Source: Gemmatimonadaceae bacterium
Lineage (GTDB): Bacteria > Gemmatimonadota > Gemmatimonadetes > Gemmatimonadales > Gemmatimonadaceae
Reading direction: 5' to 3'
Length of the DNA: 64,000 nucleotides
Assembly: GCA_013816855.1 (NCBI GenBank)
Contig: JACDDT010000003.1
Location: 1 to 64,000 of the forward strand
Below the pieces are notes generated by a model. It was not told where the DNA came from, made no database searches, and saw only the letters and a program-made list of their open reading frames with translations. Position 1 is the stretch's first letter; every line of letters starts with the position of its first letter. The translations under genes were made by a program, and so were the position numbers. Shown in pieces: positions 43,778 to 50,330 of the stretch.

Positions 43778-44683
43778 CTCGGTTTCTGCGGGAAGGCGAA
43801 GCGAAAAAGTTGAACCTGCGCCGGGCGCGCTTTCCACCGCGATCTCTCCTCCGAGCGCTTGCGCGAGACGCCGCGATATAGCCAGGCCGAGGCCCGTACC
43901 CCTCAACGCTGAATCTCCGCGCGGTCCGGCCCCAACCTGCTCGAACTCCTCGAAGATTCGCTCGTGGTCGGATGCATGAATTCCAATGCCGGTGTCGCGA
44001 ATCTCGATAACAGCCCAGCTGCCGGCCGAGTTTTCGCGAACAGCGCTCGCGTATTCTTCCTCGAGAAACGCGCTTACGATGACACCTCCTTCGTGCGTGT
44101 ACTTGATCGCATTGCCAAGGAGGTTCATGAGGATTTGTCGAAGATGAAGGGGGTCACTGCGAATCCTTGCCGCTGTTGAGCCGACATTCACCGAGAGCGA
44201 AAGACCCTTTTCGTGGGCAAGTGATTCGACTTCGCTCGCAACATCGAGCAGAAAGGAGCGGAGCTCGAGCGACTCCCGGTGAACCTCCAGTCGCCCGGCG
44301 GCCATCTTTGCCAAATCGAGAATCTGATCGACGAGGTGTCTAAGGTGGTTGGCGGACGCTTCGATTCGCTCGACCGGCTTGACTTGTTTCGGCCCGAGAT
44401 CCCCGTATACACCTTCGCGAAGAAGATCCACGAATCCGACGATAGCATTGAGTGGCGTCCGAAGCTCGTGAGACACGTTCGCGAGGAATTCACTCTTCAT
44501 CCGATTGACGCGAAGCAGCTCTGCGGAGAGCCTTTCGAGCTCGCGCGACCGGTCTCGCAGGCGGCGCGCGTTGCGACGCTCCCGGCGAAGGATGAGAGCG
44601 AGCACGACTATCGCGATCGCAGGCGCAGCCCACTGCATCCACGGCTTCCAATCCGACATCCGAATAGCTGAGGCGGCGTCCAT
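43715..44683 (-). CDS. Sensor histidine kinase
   Basis: The ATG at 44683 gives 322 residues; the ORF track starts at an upstream TTG. It has one N-terminal membrane helix (WAAPAIAIVVLALIL), a short coiled coil, the H box FLANVSHELRTPLNAIVGF, the N box ILMNLLGNAIKYT, and G boxes DTGIGI and GTGLGLAIS. There is no recognisable input domain. No response regulator gene is adjacent, so it is an orphan kinase. The upstream pyrE promoter begins inside its first codons on the other strand. Confidence 0.88.
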   Translation of the reverse strand: MDAASAIRMSDWKPWMQWAAPAIAIVVLALILRRERRNARRLRDRSRELERLSAELLRVNRMKSEFLANVSHELRTPLNAIVGFVDLLREGVYGDLGPKQVKPVERIEASANHLRHLVDQILDLAKMAAGRLEVHRESLELRSFLLDVASEVESLAHEKGLSLSVNVGSTAARIRSDPLHLRQILMNLLGNAIKYTHEGGVIVSAFLEEEYASAVRENSAGSWAVIEIRDTGIGIHASDHERIFEEFEQVGAGPRGDSALRGTGLGLAISRRLAQALGGEIAVESAPGAGSTFSLRLPAETELLVAPKQSLELAHDASLLDR

Positions 44684-44711
44684 TGACGTCAATCTTAAGA
44701 ACGCATAACCT
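44683..44711 (+). promoter_or_regulatory. pyrE promoter
   Basis: TTGACG (44683-44688), a 17-nt spacer and TAACCT (44706-44711) make a good promoter. The pyrE ATG comes 8 nt after the -10 box, so the mRNA should start within about two bases of the start codon. Confidence 0.55.
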
Positions 44712-44719
44712 CCCGCACC

Positions 44720-45268
44720 ATGACCGAACGCGCCCAGCTCGTAGAGCTGCTGAAAAAGAAGTCGGTTCGGTTTGGGGCCTTTACTCTCGCGTCCGGAGCG
44801 ACCTCGGATCTCTACATTGATGCGAGGCTCACAACTATGAGCCCGGAGGGATTGGCCCTTATCGGACCATTAGCACTTTCGACCATCCGTCGCATGCGCT
44901 GGAATGCTGATTCAATCGGGGGTCTCACCCTAGGCGCAGACCCGATTGCTTACGCGGCGAGCTTCGCGAGCACGATGAGCCCTCCGCTGCTGCGAGCTTT
45001 CACGGTGAGGAAAGAGCCGAAAGAGCACGGAACGCGGAAGCTCATCGAAGGCCCGTTCAAGCCGGGAGATCGGGTCGTTGTCGTCGAGGACGTCGTGACG
45101 TCCGGCGCTTCAGCGCTCCGGGCGATTGATGCCGTGCGGGAAGCCGGCGGCGAGGTCGTCGGTGTTGTCGCACTCGTGGATCGTCACGAGGGCGGCACCG
45201 AAAAGATTAAAACCGCCGGCTATAGTCTCATCACCCTGGTTGAAGGAGAAGAGTTACGCGCGCGGTGA
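44720..45268 (+). CDS. pyrE: Orotate phosphoribosyltransferase
   Basis: The 182-residue type-I PRTase has FTLASGATSDLYIDAR, GLTLGADPIAYAAS, KEHGTRKLIEG and the PRPP motif VVVVEDVVTSGASALRAID. It makes OMP from orotate and PRPP. No other de novo pyrimidine genes are in the window; upp for salvage is 10 kb away. It stops 1 nt before the convergent AraC-type gene. Confidence 0.93.
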   Translation: MTERAQLVELLKKKSVRFGAFTLASGATSDLYIDARLTTMSPEGLALIGPLALSTIRRMRWNADSIGGLTLGADPIAYAASFASTMSPPLLRAFTVRKEPKEHGTRKLIEGPFKPGDRVVVVEDVVTSGASALRAIDAVREAGGEVVGVVALVDRHEGGTEKIKTAGYSLITLVEGEELRAR

Positions 45269-45269
45269 T

Positions 45270-46166
45270 TCAACAAACAACGCTCGCCTCGCTTTTCGCT
45301 CCGACCCAGCCCGGAGCCGCCTCGATCGGGTGAAAGGTTCGCAAGGTTGATACGTAGGGCAGGATGAGCTGCGTGCGAAAATGCTGAACCATGCCCTGGC
45401 CGTCGAAGCGGTTCCGGAATGTGACGGGGGACATCTTCATCATCGTGCGGACGTGCCTTCCGAAACTCTGCGGAGAGGAATAGTCCAGATGGTTCGCCAC
45501 ACTGGCCACCGAAAGCCCCGGGTTCTCGAACAAGCGCGCCGCACGAATCAACCTCGAGAGAGCCAAATACTTTTTCGGCGCCGGCAGGCTCGCTCGGAAG
45601 AACCGGCTCATCAGCGTACTCGGCAGCACGTCGAGCCTTCTCGCTAGCTGACGCACCGTCGCGATTTTCGGTGACGGGTCGAACATCAGCTCGAAGAAGC
45701 GCCAACAGTCCGCGGAGATGCCGGGCACATCGAGATTGATCTGTGCAAGCGCAGAACGCTGGAGATCCTGCGCTCCGTCGGATGCGAGCAAACTCCGCAG
45801 CGTTTGCCACCCAGTGGGCGTTCGCGCATCCACCATCTTCTTTATTCCAAGCTGTCCGAGAAGAAGTGTCGAGTACGGCGTGGAGGCTTCGGTCTCGGTG
45901 AGGAGGGCGATGGCGGGAACGCGCGGAAATTCGCGCACGACTGCGGCCATGCGGGAATAGCCCTGACCCGCATACCGGGTGACGGAAATGAGCACCATCC
46001 CCGCTCTCTGATTTCTTAGATCGAGGAGAACTTCATCCAATGATTCGCGATGAATAGGCTCGCACAGTCCCTGCGCGACGGCATCGACTCGAGCGCGCTC
46101 GACCGGGGTGAGGACTGTTGAAACGGGGAAGCGCGGCTGGCTGTGTCTCGGTGCGGCTGATTTCAT
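45270..46166 (-). CDS. AraC-type helix-turn-helix regulator
   Basis: The 298-residue protein has a C-terminal AraC HTH (TVRQLARRLDVLPSTLMSRFFRA, then SVASVANHLDYSSPQSFGRHVRT). The N-terminal ~150 residues (VERARVDAVAQGLCE, GMVLISVTRYAG, VPAIALLTET) look like a receiver-type or flavodoxin-like alpha/beta domain, not a cupin. This layout recurs in Gemmatimonadota. No target is evident. Confidence 0.8.
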   Translation of the reverse strand: MKSAAPRHSQPRFPVSTVLTPVERARVDAVAQGLCEPIHRESLDEVLLDLRNQRAGMVLISVTRYAGQGYSRMAAVVREFPRVPAIALLTETEASTPYSTLLLGQLGIKKMVDARTPTGWQTLRSLLASDGAQDLQRSALAQINLDVPGISADCWRFFELMFDPSPKIATVRQLARRLDVLPSTLMSRFFRASLPAPKKYLALSRLIRAARLFENPGLSVASVANHLDYSSPQSFGRHVRTMMKMSPVTFRNRFDGQGMVQHFRTQLILPYVSTLRTFHPIEAAPGWVGAKSEASVVC

Positions 46167-46258
46167 ACGAACGCCCTCGCAGGTTGGGGATGTTCCGCGA
46201 GAAAACGTTACCGGAGCTGCGTCAGCGCCCCGTCAACCCTGCGGGCGCGGGGCCCGGC

Positions 46259-46289
46259 GTGACAAGTCCTACCGTCAGCCCGTTATATT
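46259..46289 (+). promoter_or_regulatory. rnpB promoter
   Basis: GTGACA (46259-46264) and TATATT (46284-46289), 19 nt apart, lie so that transcription would start near 46296-46297, the first base of the P1 helix of RNase P RNA. The spacing is slightly long. Confidence 0.5.
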
Positions 46290-46296
46290 GAGTGGA

Positions 46297-46672
46297 GAGT
46301 AGTCAGTCGGACGGTCGCGGTATTGGAACACGTTCCAATGCCGAGGAAAGTCCGGGCTCCTTGGACAAGCTGCCAGGTAACGCCTGGGCGCAAAGTGAGC
46401 GATCGCTTTGTGACGGAGAGTGCCACAGAAAACAAACCGCCTTAACAGGCAAGGGTGAAAAGGTGGGGTAAGAGCCCACCGCGTTTCCGGCGACGGGAAC
46501 GGCATGGTAAACCCCAGTTGGAGCAAGGCCAAATATGCGGCGAAAGGTCGTCCACCTTGAGAAAGACGCCGCGGGTAGGCTGCTAGAGGGTGCGGGTGAC
46601 CGTACTCGGAGAGAGATGACCGTCCAGTCGCCTCGCGCGATGGACAGAACCCGGCTTATAGACTGACTGCTC
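46297..46672 (+). ncRNA. rnpB: RNase P RNA (type A)
   Basis: The 5' end GAGTAGTCAGTC pairs with the 3' end GACTGACTGCTC (one mismatch) to form helix P1. Conserved blocks appear in order: GAGGAAAGTCCGGGCT, CACAGAAAA, GGCAAGGGTGAAA, TAGGCTGCTAGAGGG and GACAGAACCCGGCTTA. It is the catalytic RNA that matures tRNA 5' ends together with RnpA (3 kb away). It runs toward dnaN. A T-run and a hairpin follow. Confidence 0.93.
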
Positions 46673-46683
46673 GCCTCTTTTTT

Positions 46684-46727
46684 CACAACGGCCTCCGATC
46701 AAATTCGGGGGCCGTTGTGCTTTTCTT
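46684..46727 (+). terminator. Rho-independent terminator after rnpB
   Basis: Arms CACAACGGCCTCCG / CGGGGGCCGTTGTG form a 14-bp stem with one wobble and an 8-nt loop, followed by CTTTTCTT on the plus strand. It ends the rnpB transcript just short of the convergent dnaN stop. Confidence 0.85.
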
Positions 46728-46730
46728 CCG

Positions 46731-47843
46731 CTAGTCCACGAGCCTCAGCGGCATGACGAGACATAGATACTCAGCAGGATCCTTCCAGCCCTCGGGCTCG
46801 ATTGTCGCGGCGCGTTCCGGTGCCTTGAACGTCAGCTTCACATCATCGGTCGGCATGTAGCGGAGTATCTCGAGCAGATAGCTGGCGTTGAATCCTATGT
46901 CCAGTTGATCGCCGGTGAAACGAATAGGGAGCTCGTCCTGCGCTTCGCCCAAGTCGGGCGTCTGCACGCTGAACCGCAACAACCCGGAGTTGAAAGACAT
47001 CTTGATGCGGTGCGTTTGATCGGAAGCAACGACTGACATTCTCTTGAGCGCGCTCGTGAGAGCGGCCTTGTCCGCGATCGCTACGCGATCGTTGTCCTTC
47101 GGAATGACCTGGTCGTAGTTGGGATACGGCCCTTCGATCAGCCGGGTGTAAACAGCGGTGAAAGGAGAGCGAAAGCCGATGTGATTGTCGCCTTTGCCGA
47201 CCTCGAGATCTTCTTCAGCAGGGAAAAGCCGGCGCACGTGCTCGAGCGCCTTAGGAGGAATGATGAGGTCGGCGGACGGGGCGCCGGTCTTCTCGATGGG
47301 CACGGACATCTTCGCCAAGCGGTGGCCGTTCGTTGCCACCATCCGCATAGACTCGGGCCGCAGCTCCCAGAGAACTCCATTAAGAATCGGACGGCTCTCT
47401 TCCGACGACACCGCGAACGAAGTGTGGGAAATCAGCTGCTGGAGCGTACCCGATTTAATTCTCCAACTATCAGCAAATTTTATCGACGGAAAACTAGGAA
47501 ACTCATCGCGTGGAAGCCCGAGCAGCTTGAACCGTGAACGGCCGCACTCCAGCGTGATTCTTTGCTCGCCGACTGCCGCGATCTTGACTGGTGACGGGGG
47601 GAGCTCCCGGGCTATTTCGCTCAGCTTCTTTGCGGGGATCGTAACCGCGCCCTGGGCTTCGACGTCGGCAGAAACTTCTGTCGTAACCGCAATATCGAGA
47701 TCCGTCCCGGAAAGTCGAATCCCCTTTTCGGTTGTCTCAACGAGAATATTTGCCAAGACCGGAAGTGTGGTCTTGGTCGGAATGCTCGCGGCAACCGCAG
47801 CCAATCCTTCTTGAAGCTTTTCTCGGGAAATCGTGAAGCGCAT
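46731..47843 (-). CDS. dnaN: DNA polymerase III sliding clamp (beta subunit)
   Basis: The 370-residue protein has the three-fold clamp domains: MRFTISREKLQEGLAAV and PTKTTLPVLANIL, the middle NGVLWELRPESMRMVATNGHRLA, and the C-terminal YLCLVMPLRL that shapes the peptide-binding pocket. It lies downstream of dnaA on the same strand with a 214-bp gap, the usual dnaA-dnaN order. The C-terminus faces rnpB. Confidence 0.95.
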   Translation of the reverse strand: MRFTISREKLQEGLAAVAASIPTKTTLPVLANILVETTEKGIRLSGTDLDIAVTTEVSADVEAQGAVTIPAKKLSEIARELPPSPVKIAAVGEQRITLECGRSRFKLLGLPRDEFPSFPSIKFADSWRIKSGTLQQLISHTSFAVSSEESRPILNGVLWELRPESMRMVATNGHRLAKMSVPIEKTGAPSADLIIPPKALEHVRRLFPAEEDLEVGKGDNHIGFRSPFTAVYTRLIEGPYPNYDQVIPKDNDRVAIADKAALTSALKRMSVVASDQTHRIKMSFNSGLLRFSVQTPDLGEAQDELPIRFTGDQLDIGFNASYLLEILRYMPTDDVKLTFKAPERAATIEPEGWKDPAEYLCLVMPLRLVD

Positions 47844-48057
47844 TCGGGAATCGGTTCCTGTGTCTGACGTTGGTAACTCGGTGTTACGTCTTCTTATCTA
47901 TTAAAGAATTAAGAATAGTAGTAGCAGTAGAGAATCGAGCGAGTGTTGGTAAGTGCCTAAGTTATGGATTCCGTGTCGCTTGTGCCACGCTCTCTTATGT
48001 GGGCTGGAAGGATTCGATTCACACCTTTCCAGAATGATTCCACAGAGGCTTTGGCTT
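47844..48057. other. dnaA-dnaN intergenic region, candidate unwinding element of the origin
   Basis: The 214-bp gap is AT-rich between 47890 and 47935 and holds a run of trinucleotides TAG-TAG-TAG-CAG-TAG (47916-47930), which matches the DnaA-trio pattern of bacterial origin unwinding elements. A weak DnaA-box-like GATTCCACA lies near 48034. A perfect box (48168-48176) is inside the 3' end of dnaA. The origin may instead lie in the dnaA-rpmH gap. GC skew would decide. Confidence 0.4.
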
Positions 48058-49458
48058 TCATCCCTCAACTGTTGATGGAATACGCGCCTTGAGAACTTTT
48101 TGAAGGGTTGCGATCCGCTGCTTTAGCGACGAATCCTCGTAAATGTTGGACTGAACTTTCTCAAGGCTGTGGATAACCGTTGAATGATCTCGGCCGCCGA
48201 AAGCATTACCGATTTCAACGAGCTGTGTGCCGAGAAGCTCGCGGGTGAGATACATCGCGATCTGGCGCGGTACGGTCAGCGTCTTGGTGCGCGTTTTCGA
48301 CCGCAGGCCTTCGACCGTCACCCCCCACTCTTTTGCAACAGCGTGTTGGATCCCAGTAAGAGTCAGCTCGGCGGTATCAGAAGGCGCGTTGAGCTCACTG
48401 ATGCGCAGCTTGTCGCGAAGAGCCTCGCGCGCGACCTCGGTCGTAATCTCCTCGTGGCGAAGCGACGCGTACGCGAGAAGCTTGATGATGGACCCCTCAA
48501 GCTCGCGCACGTTGGAGCGAATGTTTTCCGCAATGAAACGAATAACCTCTTCCGGGATAGTCATCTCAAGGTGGTCCTGCTGAGCCTTCTGCTTGAGGAT
48601 GGCGACGCGATGCTCGAAATCGGGCAGATCGATATCGGCGACCATACCCCACTGAAAGCGACTTAGCAGCCGAGCCTCGAGGCCAACGATTTCGGAAGGA
48701 GGCCGGTCACTGGTCAGCACGATTTGCCGGCCGGCTTCATAGAGCGCATTGAAGGTGTGAAAAAACTCTTCCTGCGTCGCCTCTTTTCCTTTTAGAAAAT
48801 GAACATCGTCGATGAGAAGCAGGTCGGTCTCGCGGTAGCGTTGCCGAAAAGCATGACCGGTCCGATCGCGCATCGACCCGATGAGCTCATTCATGAATTG
48901 CTCGGTACCTACGTAGGTGACGCGGGTGCTGGGATTTCTCTGCAGTGTTTCGTGGGCGACGGCCTGCATGAGGTGGGTCTTTCCGACGCCAGTCGAGCCG
49001 TATAAAAAGAGCGGGTTGTAAACGCGGCCAGGGGATTGTGCGACAGCGTGCGCGGCCGCCGCTGCGAGCTCGTTCGACTTGCCAATGACGAAATAGTCAA
49101 AAGTATAGCGATCGCTGAGAGGCGTTGAACTGCCGCCATGCTGTCCATCGGCTGGCTTTAAATTTGGCGGTTCCACGAAGAGGTCGCGCTGCGATCTCCT
49201 AACACGTTCATCGGCTACCCTAAACGCTACTTTAAGCGGCTGGCCAAGGACGATCGGGCCGAGCGAGGAGAGCAGCTCTCCGTATTTGGAGTCGGTCCAA
49301 TCAGCGGTGAATTGGTCCGGGGTGACAAGCGTGAGCGTCTTTCCGTCGAAGGTTGCTGCTTGGGCGGGTTCGAGCCAGGCGCTTACGATCTGTTCGGGGA
49401 GCTCCGACCGCGCTCTTTCGAGGAGTCGGGCCCAGACTTCGGAGGGCGTTAGAGACAT
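48058..49458 (-). CDS. dnaA: Chromosomal replication initiator DnaA
   Basis: The protein is 466 residues from ATG 49458; a GTG one codon earlier is possible. It has the N-terminal helicase-loading domain (residues ~1-85), a short linker, the AAA+ domain with YGSTGVGKTHLMQAV and LLLIDDVHFL, and the C-terminal DnaA-box-binding domain with the signature GGRDHSTVIHS. It is divergent from rpmH. The ATG is 8 nt after a predicted -10 box. Confidence 0.96.
   Translation of the reverse strand: MSLTPSEVWARLLERARSELPEQIVSAWLEPAQAATFDGKTLTLVTPDQFTADWTDSKYGELLSSLGPIVLGQPLKVAFRVADERVRRSQRDLFVEPPNLKPADGQHGGSSTPLSDRYTFDYFVIGKSNELAAAAAHAVAQSPGRVYNPLFLYGSTGVGKTHLMQAVAHETLQRNPSTRVTYVGTEQFMNELIGSMRDRTGHAFRQRYRETDLLLIDDVHFLKGKEATQEEFFHTFNALYEAGRQIVLTSDRPPSEIVGLEARLLSRFQWGMVADIDLPDFEHRVAILKQKAQQDHLEMTIPEEVIRFIAENIRSNVRELEGSIIKLLAYASLRHEEITTEVAREALRDKLRISELNAPSDTAELTLTGIQHAVAKEWGVTVEGLRSKTRTKTLTVPRQIAMYLTRELLGTQLVEIGNAFGGRDHSTVIHSLEKVQSNIYEDSSLKQRIATLQKVLKARIPSTVEG
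48168..48176 (+). promoter_or_regulatory. Consensus DnaA box inside dnaA
   Basis: TGTGGATAA is the complement of TTATCCACA, the strongest DnaA box. It lies in the codons for the signature segment TVIHS near the 3' end of dnaA, ~110 bp before the stop. It may be functional or simply a by-product of the conserved codons. Confidence 0.5.
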
Positions 49459-49466
49459 CACCGGCT

Positions 49467-49495
49467 AGGCTACTTCCTCTATGTGGAAAAGTCAA
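49467..49495 (-). promoter_or_regulatory. dnaA promoter with embedded DnaA box
   Basis: On the minus strand TTGACT (49495-49490), a 17-nt spacer and TAGCCT (49472-49467) form a good promoter. The spacer contains TTTTCCACA (49490-49482), a consensus-type DnaA box. The predicted start of transcription is within two bases of the dnaA start codon. DnaA binding here would repress its own gene. Confidence 0.6.
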
Positions 49496-49527
49496 TTAGG
49501 GTGAAGCGGCACAGCGGTTTACCTGCC

Positions 49528-49556
49528 TTGACCTATCTTCAACAACGGGCTAGCTT
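49528..49556 (+). promoter_or_regulatory. rpmH promoter
   Basis: TTGACC, 17 nt, TAGCTT read rightward toward rpmH, with transcription expected near 49563. The leader of ~45 nt carries GGAG ~10 nt before the rpmH ATG. Confidence 0.6.
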
Positions 49557-49607
49557 TACGCCTCACAAACCTCAAAGTGGATCCGTCGGATTCGGAGCAG
49601 TAATTGA

Positions 49608-49772
49608 ATGGGTAAGCCTACATATCGTCCCCGCAACAAGCGTCGCGTCCGGACACACGGATTCCGCACCCGCATGGCAACGAAGTGGGGCCGCGAAGTT
49701 TTGAGCCGCCGCAGAAAGAAGGGCCGTAAGCGCCTGACCGTCCAGATCCCGACGAAGTACGCAGGAGCGTAA
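49608..49772 (+). CDS. rpmH: 50S ribosomal protein L34
   Basis: The 54-residue gene is too short for the ORF track. It reads [19 protein letters not shown], then [24 protein letters not shown], which is L34 with a C-terminal extension of about eight residues ([11 protein letters not shown]). Its position between dnaA and rnpA is the classic origin arrangement. GGAG lies upstream of the ATG. Confidence 0.95.
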   Translation: MGKPTYRPRNKRRVRTHGFRTRMATKWGREVLSRRRKKGRKRLTVQIPTKYAGA

Positions 49773-49777
49773 AAGCC

Positions 49778-49817
49778 TCCGTTTTCCGCGTGCGAAACGA
49801 CTCGCGCGGAAAACGGA
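49778..49817 (+). other. Inverted repeat between rpmH and the rnpA ATG
   Basis: Arms TCCGTTTTCCGCG and CGCGGAAAACGGA are a perfect 13-bp stem with a 14-nt loop, starting 6 nt after the rpmH stop. In RNA it could modulate rnpA translation or processing of the rpmH-rnpA mRNA. There is no T-tract, so it is not a classic terminator. The same bases encode the RnpA-like N-terminus. Confidence 0.55.
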
Positions 49818-49848
49818 CATCGAAAGCGTTCGGCGGCGGGGAAGAAAA

Positions 49849-50118
49849 ATGCAGACGCCCACTCTCGACGTCCGGTTCGCTTCGACACAGGGAACCCCGC
49901 GCATCGGCTTGATTGTACCCAAGCACAAACACTCCGTTGTCGACCGCAACCGGCTGCGACGGCGCCTGCGCGAGATCATTCGTCTGGAGCTTCTGCCCTC
50001 GGTCGAGGGTGGAGATGCGTTGATACGCGCGAAATCCGAAGCGTATGAACTTTCTTTCGCAGGGCTGCGTACGGAGATCGGGTCAATAAAGACCTGGCTC
50101 ACTACCGTCGAACTCTGA
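49849..50118 (+). CDS. rnpA: RNase P protein component (start uncertain)
   Basis: The ATG gives 89 residues with [39 protein letters not shown], the RnpA core including the RNR motif. However, RnpA-like sequence continues upstream in the same frame (RFPRAKRLARKTDIESVRRR, starting near 49780), and between the in-frame TGA at 49735 and 49849 there is no ATG, GTG or TTG. Starting at 49849 would remove the first helix of the fold. A rare start codon (e.g. ATC or ACG), or a sequence error, is likely. It is followed by yidD with TGATG overlap. Confidence 0.85.
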   Translation: MQTPTLDVRFASTQGTPRIGLIVPKHKHSVVDRNRLRRRLREIIRLELLPSVEGGDALIRAKSEAYELSFAGLRTEIGSIKTWLTTVEL

Positions 50119-50330
50119 TGATGCAGCGAAGCCTTCTCTGGCTGGTCCAATTGTATCGCGTGGGAATCTCGCCGCTTTTTCCGGCGACGTGTCGTTACTA
50201 TCCAACCTGCTCCGGATACGCGCTCGAGTCGATCGAACGTTACGGAGCATGGCGGGGAAGCAGACTTGCTGCTGCCCGCATTCTACGATGTCACCCGCTG
50301 CACGCGGGTGGCTATGATCCCGTGCCATAA
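50118..50330 (+). CDS. yidD: Membrane protein insertion efficiency factor YidD
   Basis: The 70-residue protein has [20 protein letters not shown] and [12 protein letters not shown], the YidD family pattern with three conserved cysteines. It assists YidC-dependent membrane insertion. It shares one base with the rnpA stop and one with the yidC start, so rnpA-yidD-yidC are translationally coupled. Confidence 0.93.
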   Translation: MMQRSLLWLVQLYRVGISPLFPATCRYYPTCSGYALESIERYGAWRGSRLAAARILRCHPLHAGGYDPVP

